Assembly (NCBI RefSeq): GCF_910589235.1
Contig: NC_060979.1
Span: forward strand, 930,001-994,000
Direction of reading: 5' to 3'
Source: Vespa crabro
Taxonomy: Eukaryota > Arthropoda > Insecta > Hymenoptera > Vespidae
Length of the DNA: 64,000 bases
A model generated the notes under the pieces. The model saw nothing but the letters and a program-made list of their open reading frames with translations, made no database searches and was not told the DNA's origin. The translations under genes and the position numbers were made by a program. Below are positions 47,510-60,682 of the stretch, in pieces; position 1 is the stretch's first letter; each line of letters starts with the position of its first letter.

Positions 47510-49436
47510 GATTGTAAGTCATTTATTTCCCTTTCGAATTATAATTCATATCTTTTGCCCGAAAACGCATTCTGTATTGTTAATTAATTGACCTCTTTTT
47601 TGAGTAAAATTCCTATATGCCCGTTTTCATAGTCGGTTGACAGTGGAAAATATTCATTCCGAAGCAAATATATAAATTCTTATAACTATATCTATATCTA
47701 TATCTATATCGCACAGATATTACATTGGTTCGTTCCTCTACTTGCACGAAATTCGTCAATAAATACAGCCTGAAATATGTTAAATCTACGTATGTACAGT
47801 TTCCCAATAAATATTTATATTCTCCAATATAAATGTCAAAAAAGGAAATAAAATCAAAACAATGCGAAAGAGCGAATATTGTTAAATTTAGAAGCAATAT
47901 TATTGAAAAACTTATTGAATTTAATACGATTTTAATTTTTCTACGACACGTGCATGATATTTAAAATTCAAAATAAATTTACTATATATATTTCCAGGTT
48001 ACAAACAGAAGAATTGGCAGATTTTTTCTTTTTAATTGCACTTTCCACCTTCTTGACAAAGACAATTATTCTCTAATACAGTTTCGATTATAAATAACCA
48101 TTGTAATAACAATTGTTATTAGAAATTTTTATGCTAAACGTAGAAAAATAAACAAACTAATAAAAAACAAATGATAGATTAGGCTATCATCGTGCACTAC
48201 ATAGCGAGTTGAATGTACCTATTTTCTTTTAAACCTTTCGCTACGGGCGGATTTTCCGCTGCGGTACTTCCGCAGAATGGAGCGCCGCGACATCATTGCA
48301 CGCTACGCGACGCCGTAGATGCCATCAGTAGCATCTTATGGAAGGCCACTATAGCGGCCCGTAGTAGCGAAAGGGTTAATCGTTTTGTGAATAAATCTAT
48401 TAATAAATACAATAAATTATTTCGTATTTATCCTGTTCCTTTACAAATGAGTGTAAAATAAAGTGTGTCTATATCTATTATAAATAGATTTTAACGAACG
48501 AAACTAATCAAGTACACCATTGACTTTCACTCGCCTCATTAAGACATATCATGACAATTAATTTTACGATTAATTAAACGGTGAACGCTTGCCATTGAAA
48601 ATCATTGTTCTTATCCCGTAACAGATAGAAAAAAAATATAATTATTCAATGCAAATTTTTTCATTAATCTTCTAAATAATCTAAACTTCTTTTTATTCCC
48701 CTCATCCATCACTATTCTTTATCACTAAAAATACCTGACTGTTTAATTAAGTCGATTTGATATTTACCGATTCTAATTATTATTCGAATAATCCCACAGT
48801 TCGTGATATTCTTAGACGAAGATAAGATAAAAGATAATGTAAAAAGAAATTATAAGATATGCCAAAAAATAATAATAAAAAAATAATAAGTGCACATGAT
48901 ATTTTTTATTGCTTTTTTTTCATTATCATTCATTCCGGAAGGCGACTTGATTATGACGTTAATGCATAATGTTAATGTCGATTTATTATTATATATCCGT
49001 CAGACTATATGGTTTATTAACAAGAAGTTATAAAATGTGATTTTCTTAACAAAACATAATTACGTATTCTAGAATGGATATGGCTTTAAAGTAAAGGAAA
49101 GAGCCTGAACTAGAAGCTAAAAAGTTACATTCATTTTTACACTCGCACGAAACTGATCGACAAATATAATTTGAAATATACATTTATGCATATACGTACA
49201 GTTTTCGAATGAATAATTATATTTTTACAATATGAACAACAAAGGAAAAAATAAAAGCAGCGGAAATGTGGAAGAGTGAATGTTTAGATAAATGAATGAC
49301 TGTTATCTAAACGACTTAACTAGACTAAAGTCCACTTACGCTCAACTAGTTATATTAAATAAGCTTTCCTTCCTTCGTTGTTCTTTTCTGAATAACCATT
49401 GAATATATCCGACTGTTTATTTATATCGAAATGAAA
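47510..49436. repeat. Extended block W, P2 left arm
   Basis: Related in rearranged pieces to 31612-33754 and partly to 12941-13210. Contains a short (TATATC)n run at about 47687-47711 and the MITE at 48229-48379. No gene recognised. Confidence 0.5.
48229..48379. mobile_element. piggyBac-type MITE (left arm)
   Basis: A 151-bp GC-rich island in AT-rich DNA, bounded by TTAA on both sides (48229-48232, 48376-48379). Terminal inverted repeats are ACCTTTCGCTACGGGC at the left and, read inward from the right, CCCTTTCGCTACTACGGGC. It is absent from the paralogous site near 33450, which reads straight through, so it is an insertion. TTAA duplication plus C-rich ends fits a non-autonomous piggyBac element. 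It is too short to code for a transposase. Confidence 0.82.
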
Positions 49437-52400
49437 AAAATCTCTCTTTTTGACTAAACTGAAAAGTCTCTTTCTGACTAAACTTAGTTTTCTTTCTTTT
49501 TGTATATTTTTAATTCGAATGTTAGCAAACTGTAGAAAAATTCTATTAAAATCGATATTGAATCTTCTATGGAATGTTTGATTTTTCTCCATTTTATTAT
49601 CGTAGATTTTTTATTTTAGTGATTTTAATTGTGACATTCTTACAAATTAAGATACCGTTTAAAATTTTTTTTGCGTATTTACCTAAGATTTATAATTTTG
49701 GCTGCCCTCAATAAGTAATAATAAGCTTTACAAAAACGTCTACTACCTCAAAATGCATAGAAATAGGCATAAATTTTCTAAAGGTAACAAATTGTTTAAT
49801 AAATAACGAAATATTCAGTCCAAACAAAACAAATGTCCGGACTGTTCGAAAAAAGAATTCCTGCAGATTGTATTGTGAACCTCTTCAACGCCACGTGTTG
49901 ATTATTTTACATCTCTTATGCATATGTGGTACGTTACAAGGGTTTGTAAACCATAGCGCACGCTGTATTTTATTATAGTTCAATATTTTATTATATTTTA
50001 CGTTGATGGTGACCCAAAGAAAAGATCGAAATGTTCGCCGTATTTGTTTGTATGTTAATAAATTAAAAAAAAAATGTATTATTAAGTTAATCAAATCGTT
50101 ATATAATATTAAAATATATTAATGTATCAAAAAGTATAGGAAAACGTTCTCCCCCTTCCCCATTTACCTTGGCATGGCCCTAAATGCCTATTTAACATTA
50201 TACAAATTTTGTTTTTTTATTAGACATTAACGATACATAATGGCAGCTTATTTTATTTGATCTTATTAAATTATAATCAAATTAGATTAATCAAATATCT
50301 AATAATCAAATAATTATTATAAATATAATCTTATTAAATCAAACGCCTGGATTGATTTTTCATCGTAATTTCACGTAAATCATAAATTTTCTTATATAAC
50401 TTAAAAATTTTAATTATTTACTTGACTTATTTATTTGAATTTTTATAGAAATGTATCACTAAATTTTCATATCACGCATAGTTGTGATTTTTTTTTGTTC
50501 TTAATACATATACAAATTCTATTCACCTTTAAATGTATTTTCGATTTCACTGAATTGGAAATACACTCAAACGATAAAGTATCAAGATTCAAGTCGAACA
50601 TCTTTCTTTTTGTTCTCACGACAGAAATATGTTGCTCGTATGAAGCTCGCGTTTATACTAATAATAAGCAGTAAAATCAGGTAGAGAGGTAAATAAATTA
50701 GATAACACTGACCTCTTTCCCGGTAGGACATGATCGTGTAGCATTACTTCCTTTCTAGGCGCACACATTTCCCCCTCTACACGCACAATTTCATAATTTT
50801 AATCGATTTACAATTATGAAAATCATAGGGAATTTAAAAACAAGTAATTTGTTAGTTTTAGTTTTATCTTTTTTTTTAAACATTCTATAAAAAAAATTAT
50901 ATTCTTTCGAAAATAATTTATGCTTTTAAAGTAAAGCTTTTTCAAAAATTCGAGATAGCAAAATCCTCGCTTAAACTTTCATATTTAAAATGAGGCATTG
51001 CTCATCAAAATTGTTTAAAAATTTTTTGCGTAAATATTGTTTTTAACGTTTAAAATAAATATTTACTTTCGACGAGAAAATGTTTCATACAGTGGCACTT
51101 TTAAAAACTTTCAGCAAAAGAGAAGAAACTTGTACTACCGACTTCAAAGTAGATGATTACCTTTTTATTCGTGTGTATAAATTGATAATGCTTCGATTTT
51201 CAAACGCAAAGAAATGAGTTTCGAGAGAAAATTACTGTAACTCATTTGGATATTTTAATGATGCTTTCGATAGATAATTTTATGGCAAAAATAAAGAAAT
51301 AGGTGTTCAGCCGTTCATTCAAATGAATTTCAGTTTCTAAGATATTGTTAAATTTTAGAAAAAATTTATTCTTTCTTTTGTACTTTATATTTTAGAGCCT
51401 TACATTTTATAAGCAATATGAGACATCAATTTTATAAGCACATTGACAAGCGTTTAGATTCTGATCATATTTCGTCAGTTATTTTTTTATTGTATAGATT
51501 TAAGCAAATGTAATTGACTAGTTTATTCTTATTTCTCCTTATTTGATAGTTCAGTAGGACGTTAATATTTAATCTCTTATGGTTGATGTGCGTTTCTTGA
51601 TGATTAGTTTTACATAGGACACAACAATCATACATTATTTAATTTTGTTATAATTATCTTTTAATTCTTTAAGTCAATTTGAAATATTTTCATATAAAGT
51701 TTAGAAATGAGATGTTACGATAGAGTTCACTATATTTGTTTATTTTTCGACTATTTAAAAAATTCGATAGGGTCAGTACGTGCAGAATTGGAAAGTACTT
51801 TCAGGGAAGGAAACCGAGTTCAATTGAATAAAGTAGAAGAAAACGCTGCCTCTCAATTCTATTTTGCAAAGCACTCACACGTACTTTATCGACTGTTAGC
51901 GCTTGGATATCCTACATACTTTCATTTCGATCGTAAATACTTCTGTATCAAAATCATAACAAACTTCGGTTTAGACTGTGGCGCGCGAATACTTAATTAT
52001 GCTATTTCTTATTCATGGAATGTTAAACCAAACTTTTTCTTACTATATTATTCACTTTGATAAGCGTTGGGGACAAAAAACTGATTAATAAGCTGCCGTT
52101 AGATAAAATGCTAAATAGATCGCGTGACGATTGTGACGTAAATCATGAATACTACAGATCGAAAAAAAATGAGACGGCGAGCGATAAATTAAAGATGAAA
52201 TCGTTGTAATCTCGGATCCAAAAAAATTTATTTTTCATCTTTTCCTCTTAAACTTGTGTTGGTTATATCTCTCTCACTCGTACATAATAATCGCTTTCTC
52301 GTTGCAGATTGTTATGATTTTGAAAATCATAACTGAAATTACCTATAGTTTTTTTTTTTCTTTTAAATGTGTGGAAGAAGAAATTAAATTCTATTAAATT

Positions 52401-52916
52401 TGATAAATTTTCAGTTTTGATCTCTATCGAATATTGCTCCCCAATTTTGTATGTAACATTTGCTCTTCCACATCTCTTTGTTTTTATTTTTCTCTTGAAA
52501 TTGCAAAATATTCATGTTCATTCGTAATATTTATCGTTGACAAACTACCGCAAGACATAGAAATATCATTTAGATAAGAACCCATTTATCTAGCAATGCA
52601 GAGTCCATTTTTACATTTCAAATTAGGGGACTCGAACAAAACAGAGGCACTATAAATACTTATTTCGCCTTTACTATCTCACTTCTCCCAACATCCAATT
52701 AAATAAATAAGATTCATTAAGAAAATGATGTTCTACAAGTTCTTGCTAATATATTGTATAACCTGATTTATTGTAATCTTGTGTATATAATAATAAATTA
52801 GTCTTTATGAATTGATGATTATCCAAAAAAAGAAATGACGCATACATTACTAAGGTTACTTAATTCAATCACGAAATATGCGATAACGTGAATTACATAT
52901 AATCAGATACGATAAA
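49437..52916. other. P2 spacer
   Basis: The 3.48 kb between the near-identical arms. 49480-49790 is repeat D2 again. The rest is AT-rich and unique within the window, with two short C-rich runs near 50145-50165 and 50770-50790. One possible frame lies at 51707-52060. I saw no FAR exon here, unlike the P1 spacer. Confidence 0.6.
51707..52060 (+). CDS. Hypothetical 117-residue frame in the P2 spacer
   Basis: The ATG at 51707 opens 117 codons to TGA at 52058-52060, one of the longest ATG-started frames outside FAR sequence here. Its middle part has a protein-like mix (SVRAELESTFREGNRVQLNK) and less AT bias than the flanks. The ends are aromatic-rich, as translated AT-rich DNA tends to be. There is no signal peptide, clear motif or paralog in the window. 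It could be a chance frame, an exon or a small gene. Confidence 0.25.
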   Translation: MRCYDRVHYICLFFDYLKNSIGSVRAELESTFREGNRVQLNKVEENAASQFYFAKHSHVLYRLLALGYPTYFHFDRKYFCIKIITNFGLDCGARILNYAISYSWNVKPNFFLLYYSL

Positions 52917-53973
52917 TTTCATTTCGATATAAATAAACAGTCGGATATATTCAATGGTTATTCAGAAAAGAACAACGAAGGAAGGAAAGCTTATTTAATA
53001 TAACTAGTTGAGCGTAAGTGGACTTTAGTCTAGTTAAGTCGTTTAGATAACAGTCATTCATTTATCTAAACATTCACTCTTCCACATTTCCGCTGCTTTT
53101 ATTTTTTCCTTTGTTGTTCATATTGTAAAAATATAATTATTCATTCGAAAACTGTACGTATATGCATAAATGTATATTTCAAATTATATTTGTCGATCAG
53201 TTTCGTGCGAGTGTAAAAATGAATGTAACTTTTTAGCTTCTAGTTCAGGCTCTTTCCTTTACTTTAAAGCCATATCCATTCTAGAATACGTAATTATGTT
53301 TTGTTAAGAAAATCACATTTTATAACTTCTTGTTAATAAACCATATAGTCTGACGGATATATAATAATAAATCGACATTAACATTATGCATTAACGTCAT
53401 AATCAAGTCGCCTTCCGGAATGAATGATAATGAAAAAAAAGCAATAAAAAATATCATGTGCACTTATTATTTTTTTATTATTATTTTTTGGCATATCTTA
53501 TAATTTCTTTTTACATTATCTTTTATCTTATCTTCGTCTAAGAATATCACGAACTGTGGGATTATTCGAATAATAATTAGAATCGGTAAATATCAAATCG
53601 ACTTAATTAAACAGTCAGGTATTTTTAGTGATAAAGAATAGTGATGGATGAGGGGAATAAAAAGAAGTTTAGATTATTTAGAAGATTAATGAAAAAATTT
53701 GCATTGAATAATTATATTTTTTTTCTATCTGTTACGGGATAAGAACAATGATTTTCAATGGCAAGCGTTCACCGTTTAATTAATCGTAAAATTAATTGTC
53801 ATGATATGTCTTAATGAGGCGAGTGAAAGTCAATGGTGTACTTGATTAGTTTCGTTCGTTAAAATCTATTTATAATAGATATAGACACACTTTATTTTAC
53901 ACTCATTTGTAAAGGAACAGGATAAATACGAAATAATTTATTGTATTTATTAATAGATTTATTCACAAAACGA

Positions 53974-54124
53974 TTAACCCTTTCGCTACTACGGGCCGCT
54001 ATAGTGGCCTTCCATAAGATGCTACTGATGGCATCTACGGCGTCGCGTAGCGTGCAATGATGTCGCGGCGCTCCATTCTGCGGAAGTACCGCAGCGGAAA
54101 ATCCGCCCGTAGCGAAAGGTTTAA
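53974..54124. mobile_element. piggyBac-type MITE (right arm)
   Basis: Mirror of 48229-48379, with the same TTAA borders and terminal inverted repeats. Its presence in both arms means it inserted before the arms were duplicated or homogenised. Confidence 0.82.
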
Positions 54125-55193
54125 AAGAAAATAGGTACATTCAACTCGCTATGTAGTGCACGATGATAGCCTAATCTATCATTTGTTTTTTATTAGTTTG
54201 TTTATTTTTCTACGTTTAGCATAAAAATTTCTAATAACAATTGTTATTACAATGGTTATTTATAATCGAAACTGTATTAGAGAATAATTGTCTTTGTCAA
54301 GAAGGTGGAAAGTGCAATTAAAAAGAAAAAATCTGCCAATTCTTCTGTTTGTAACCTGGAAATATATATAGTAAATTTATTTTGAATTTTAAATATCATG
54401 CACGTGTCGTAGAAAAATTAAAATCGTATTAAATTCAATAAGTTTTTCAATAATATTGCTTCTAAATTTAACAATATTCGCTCTTTCGCATTGTTTTGAT
54501 TTTATTTCCTTTTTTGACATTTATATTGGAGAATATAAATATTTATTGGGAAACTGTACATACGTAGATTTAACATATTTCAGGCTGTATTTATTGACGA
54601 ATTTCGTGCAAGTAGAGGAACGAACCAATGTAATATCTGTGCGATATAGATATAGATATAGATATAGTTATAAGAATTTATATATTTGCTTCGGAATGAA
54701 TATTTTCCACTGTCAACCGACTATGAAAACGGGCATATAGGAATTTTACTCAAAAAAGAGGTCAATTAATTAACAATACAGAATGCGTTTTCGGGCAAAA
54801 GATATGAATTATAATTCGAAAGGGAAATAAATGACTTACAATCTTGTCGAATGAACTTTGAATTATTGTCTTATTCATTTTACTTTCATTTTTACTAGGA
54901 AAGAGAAAATGCAAAAAAAGTGATATATGGTTTCAATGAAGTTTAGGAATGAAACTCGTAACTAAGTATTCGGCCATAATAAAAATTAAATATAAAAAAA
55001 TAAGCATATATTATGTGCAATAAATGGCGTAGTATATAAGGAAAAAGTTCTAGCCCACATATCTGTCCGAGATTTCACGAATAAAAACCGTTTAATTTTG
55101 ATTTATTTTCATTCAAGAAATTATTAATTCGTAGGCGATAGCCTAAATTATGCTTATTTTTATCCTTCATTCATTTGCTTATCTTTGCTTCTT

Positions 55194-55503
55194 TTACGGA
55201 GATCCAAATGTTACAAGCAGCCTGGAAATCATGGCCCATGTGATGATAAATAGAACACATACAACACATTCTTTTTAAGTGTAGACTTCTATAATATTTA
55301 CTTACTTTTTACAGAATTATTTTTCATATTGCAGAAATAAATAGACGTGTTTACAGTAAAGTTATGAACATTCGGAGTAGAGATTTTTTTCTATTCCTTA
55401 GGACAGTAGTAGGTATTGATTGAACAAAGCTCACTTTTGCATTGAAATATAAAAACAACCAAAAGCATTTAACCTTATTCTCCCACAACGTTTTATTGAT
55501 CAA
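55194..55503 (-). pseudogene. FAR deletion scar (right arm)
   Basis: Mirror of 46850-47159 on the minus strand: FAR promoter and mini-exon joined to the last FAR codons, with the stop at 55194-55196. The FAR 3' flank continues to about 54845. Confidence 0.8.
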
Positions 55504-55892
55504 TTCTTGATTGTCTTCGAAACTCTTGCTTTTTGTCCTTATATTCGAATATAAATCATATCCTGAATAATTCCATTTGATCATCGACAAAACGATGTAA
55601 AAAAAATTCCTCCATTATCTGCTTGCATTTCTTTTCAGCTAAGTAATTATGATCGTTCAAACTGACATATGGTAATCATAAAACAAGATAGAATGCAAAT
55701 ATAATGATGTAATGATAAATAAAAACATAATATAAGCGATATAGATCCGTATTTGTTTTGCATATTAAATTATGATAATTTTTTTTTGTATTCTCGCATT
55801 AAAAGTCCATTTATTCATCGTGTACATATCGTGGACAAAGTATTAGATCATATGAAATTTTTCAAGTTTAAAATTTTTAAATCTTCAATTGG

Positions 55893-56763
55893 TTTTTCTG
55901 TCTACCTTTTTGTTAATGTTAACATTAAAATTAATATTAAGACGGCATATGTTCTCTATTTAGTTATCTAATAATTTGCCTTGATGGAAGTGTTGTAAAA
56001 AATTACAGTGAAATACACTTTCGAATTTATGAAGAATGATCAAAAGAATGGTTTAGAAAAAGTGTTCCAAATTGCTGGAACACTGCTTCTCGTATATTAA
56101 AACATTTATGACCAAATGTGTAAAGCGAGACGAATAGTTGTCTAATTTCCAAAAGTCTATACTTGAATACCTCAATGTTCTGTTATTACAATATGTATGA
56201 ATATAGGAAATATTGTTTCTTGATATTATTTTTACAAACATTATTTGTTTAAAATTTAAACAAGAAATATCAAATATAATTGAACAAAGTAAAACTGAAA
56301 ATATTAAATTTAGAAAGAATTACTTAAAATGATTAAATATATTTCTTGAAAACGAATATAACGAATTTACGGTATTAACTCACGATTTTAACCGCTTTTA
56401 TTTTCCATGCTGATAAAGAAGCAACCAGAATTCTGAAAATTTATGCCTATTTCTAAAGTAGTAGACAATTTTGTAGATGTAATACTTATCGAGAGCAGCT
56501 GAAATTATAGATTTTAGATTGATACTAAAAAAAAAATTTCAAACGGATTCTTTATCTGTAAGAGATACTAGTCACTATTAAAATCACTAAATAATGGAAT
56601 TACTGTCACTATTAAAATCACTAAAATAAAAAATCGGCGAAACGTAAATCGAAAAAAATCAATAGAACGCTCCATAGAAAATTCAATATCGATTTTAATA
56701 GAATTTTTCTACAGTTTGCTGATGTTTGAATTAAGAATTTACAAGAAGAAAGAAAACTGAGTC
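55893..56763. repeat. Dispersed repeats D and D2 (right arm)
   Basis: Mirror of 45590-46460. D at about 55955-56395 aligns in the same orientation with 14385-14830. Confidence 0.55.
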
Positions 56764-58087
56764 TAATCATTTCAAAAGGAGTAAATAATAGATTTTAAAT
56801 AAAGTAGAATATTTTCTTGAATCGAACGGTGATACAACTTTTTTTTTCTTTCCTTTTTATATTTCCTTATCTTGATCTAAATATATTATTGCAGGTTGTT
56901 ATTTTTATAAATGTGATCTTATAATAGATGTATTTTTATTATTCCGGGTTATTCAATATTATTTCTTATGAATTTATATTTTTTTGTGAATGAATTGTAA
57001 TATTATGAAACGATTAGATTGAAGTTTATGTTAATTATATTTGAAAACACAAATAATATATTTTTTCAGACGATCAATTGTTAAGCTTTTTTAATATGTA
57101 AAACTGAAATGTTACAAATGCGTATGTGATAATTTTGCAAACGGTTTAGTATTAATGTTAAAAGATTATTGCCATTCGAATACATTAATAATTCTTTAGT
57201 AACTACTAAGAGTGTTATTTACAATTAATAGAATGTTCAGCAATTTCCTGACTTTTATGAAGATTCCATTCGTCAAGTTCAATATAATCAGGTAGGTTTG
57301 AAAATAATAAGTACGAAGAGTTTCAAAGTTTAACCCTTTTATATATTTAATATGTGTATATAAAAATTTTTTCACTTTATCGATACAAAATCTTCATTGT
57401 TGCTTCGTATCCAAAATATTCATTGTTTTTTAAATATAAGTTATGATTCCTATATTGTAATAATATTAATACAAATAATATTGCGATTTTTTTCTACATA
57501 AAGCCAGTACAAATATTACACATTGCCCCTGAAAGTAGGCTTCTCCCAGTACAGTTCTGAAATTAGGATTTTAAACTCTATTATAATAAGTTGAAGGTAT
57601 ATAATAAGAGATGAAACGATAAATTATTAAATTTAAAAGATTTGAAGGTGTTCTTTTTTGTTAGGGGAATCAGTATAGTAACTGATAATCCAGAATAAGA
57701 TGAATTTAACAAAATTTTAATTTATGTATGCTATTATTGATATTTAATTAATATTTAATTAATTAATTTAATTAATTAATTAATTAATATTTAATTAAAT
57801 TTTTCTTTATAAAATTAATTCAAGGCAAAATATATAATATTGTTAAGATTTTAGAGAAATTACATTTATATCAATTAATTGGATTAGAAAGTTTCATTTT
57901 TATATGAAATCAAATTTGACGGTAAAATTAAATAAATTAATTGAATTAAATAAAAATTAAAATATGTGCAAATTATCTGTCAATTCTAATAAAATATTCT
58001 ATCTAAGAAATTTTAAATAATTACTATTGCAGGTAGGTATCACAAAATGTTTTCTATTCAACATCGAGCTAACAATCATTAAATTAA

Positions 58088-58435
58088 TTTTTTAAATTAA
58101 ATAAACAGTTTTTATCTAATGCATTTAAGAATCCATTAATAAATAAAAAAAAGCACGAAAAGGAGAAAGAAATAATTGCAAAAGAAGTTTCCTCGCTAAA
58201 AGCACTGTTTCAGCTAGACACGAAGATTCATCCAAACAAGATGGATAGAAATTCGCGTCTCGAACACATCGAAAATTTTGCTTTGACCAATACACTCTCG
58301 CCCAATCTCGAAAAGATCAGCCAAAAAGTTTCCTATCCTACAATCGAGAAATATGGCGAAGAAAGACTTATAACAGCTACTAAGTTACGGCACTTTCTGC
58401 CGAAGGGTCCAGGGACTTTATTCAGAGCAAGTTGA
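58088..58435 (+). CDS. Unknown open frame in block Y (P2 right arm)
   Basis: Open from 58088 to the stop at 58433-58435, with the first ATG at 58241. The product before the ATG (NPLINKKKHEKEKEIIAKEV) and after it (LEHIENFALTNTLSPNLEK) has a normal amino-acid mix, unlike the Phe/Ile/Tyr-rich chance frames elsewhere in the window. No good acceptor could be fixed upstream. Function unknown. The mirror copy is 43918-44265. Confidence 0.35.
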   Translation, partial: FFKLNKQFLSNAFKNPLINKKKHEKEKEIIAKEVSSLKALFQLDTKIHPNKMDRNSRLEHIENFALTNTLSPNLEKISQKVSYPTIEKYGEERLITATKLRHFLPKGPGTLFRAS

Positions 58436-58942
58436 GAGTTACTGACGAACACTACTAGTGGCTCACGAGAAAATTTGAATACTGTTTTCCATCGAAGTAT
58501 ATTACATAGGAATAGCAGACGATCTGAGTACTTGTGAGAAATGTAACAGTGACTCTCAATTTCTACCTAACTTTGCATTTTATTCGAACAATCATATAAT
58601 ATAAATTTTATTCTAATACAGAATGATTTATAATTTTAATATATTTCATTACTTATGACTGACTTTATAATTTATATATATTTTGTAAAATTTTACATAA
58701 CTATTTACAAACGACAAAACCTCTATTTTTTCTATATTGAGATACAAAATTAGAAATATATCAAAGAACTTAATCAACAAGTTTACCAGAAAATAAAGTA
58801 ATATATTAAAAATCATTGAGATACTTTTGAAATGACTTATATCGAAATATATATGCACAGAAAAAGTACAATTCGAATGTAATTAGTACGAAATACTATA
58901 AAATAAAAGAAATTACTTGTGAATTTGAAATAAAAAATTATT

Positions 58943-60682
58943 TACCCTTGTTTTCTGACAATCCAAACATTCTCATAGTTTATTTCTCTTCCTACATATT
59001 TGTAAGAAATAGTGTAGATCAATCGTTAGCAATTAATATAGTCTAAGGAGTAAAAATAGATTAAATATGACACAAATATGTACATATTAATAGATTTACA
59101 GGGTTATGAATCGATTGGAATGATTCATTTCAGACATTCTCTAATTAAGAGTGTTGACAATTGAATTAAAACTGACTGCCTTTTCCTTCTTCTTCATCTT
59201 CAGCGATAAAACACTATTCCTTTAAAAGAAGCAATTGCACAGTGGAAACACAGAGGGAAAGTGTGAGATATATCAAGATGCGACAATATCACATCAGCAC
59301 CATGAATTTATCGTAATTTGGATGAGCGTGTCAGCAGAAGTGCATGTGCATATAACTGAAGATGTTTACTAAGCCTACAACGGAAATATTATCATATAAA
59401 ATTGTATTTAATAGTTTTAAGTATATTAATATTTTAAAGTCTTTTAATGAGTCTGATATTAGTGCTTTTAATACCGACAGTGCTATTCCATTAAATTTGA
59501 AAGTAATGATATATGCATTTATATATAAAACGCATAATTAGATAATTTCAAAGTCGCTATTTTCTTCCTTATAGACATTTCACTACTCACGTTTCTCTTC
59601 TTGTTTATTTTCTTCCTTTGTTGCATAATTCTAGGTTCCTTCCATTACTACTAATTTCAATTCTCCCACAAACTACAATTATAAATTTATTAAATGTATA
59701 AGGAAATATAAATGTTGGTAATATAAAAATAAAAAGAACCATATATATGGATGACATACTTTGTAGTAGAACTAATTACGATACTTTACCTGCAGCTTAT
59801 ATGTCTTTTCTTGTTGCAGTTTTGTTTTACAATAGAATTTCGTAATTTCTTCCTTACACGTTTATTTCTTTGTCACAGAAGTTATCTCCTTTGTCAATTC
59901 TTCCAAAAGTAGATGATTCTATAATCGTGGACGTTTCCTGTATTAAAAGAGACTTTACATTAAAAAGTATTTCATTTAATTTTCCCATTTATATAGTAAC
60001 CATTATATCAGTGGCTCATTTGAATATTGTATCTCTCTGAACATAATAAATGTGTATATATAGAATAGAGATTCTAATTAATATTAACTGGGATGATAAC
60101 AAATTAAGTGCCTTAATTATTTCTATAGCTATAGTTTTTCTTAATCATTTCATTAGTCAAGTAAAAGGCAAAATATTACTCTTTTTATATAGTTCCTCGT
60201 TATCTGAGTAAACAATATGACTTTTAACTTATTTCGAGATCTATGCGATGAGAATTTAATTTTTGACAATTTTATTCAGTAGTTTTATGAATTTTATGAA
60301 TGAATATCTATTTGTAATCGCTCGATTATAATCTAAGTTAAAATCTTGAAAGTATCAATTAGATTAGCATAACCATAATTCTCCAATGTTGCATATCTAT
60401 CGAATTATATAGTTTGGTCTATATTATGAAAATTCAATATGTCTTCGTATGTCAAACAAATGTGCATCTGTCGTTTCATCCTTATCTTCTAAATATATAC
60501 AGTATTTTCATCATTTAATTTCATGTCCATTCTTTCTTCTTTGTCTTGGCTAACTAAAGTATTGATTTCAACATCACGTTTTCATTATCGTCATTACCAT
60601 CTTCGTTTTCTTTTTCACTGTTTTTAGAGATAAGCTTATTTTCATTTGTAGATAATTCCGAGTTTTCCTGGATGATTTGTTG
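58943..60682 (-). pseudogene. Possible decayed Glu/Lys/Asn-rich gene (P2 right arm)
   Basis: Mirror of 41671-43410 with the same stops. See that entry for the frames. Confidence 0.3.

Larger units (their letters stand above)
41137..49436. repeat. P2 inverted repeat, left inner (near-identical) arm
   Basis: Reverse complement of 52917-61216. Positions sum to 102353 throughout in every pair checked, with no indel or mismatch seen. It contains a decayed Glu/Lys-rich gene trace, the block Y open frame, repeats D and D2, a FAR promoter joined to a FAR 3' end, block W and a piggyBac-type MITE. The inner edge lies at 49436, after 'tatcgaaatgaaa'. Confidence 0.93.

Noticed and set aside
47687..47711. 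Regular TATATC repeats as a possible CRISPR-like array
   Set aside because: Units are 6 bp without spacers: a simple microsatellite in a eukaryotic genome.
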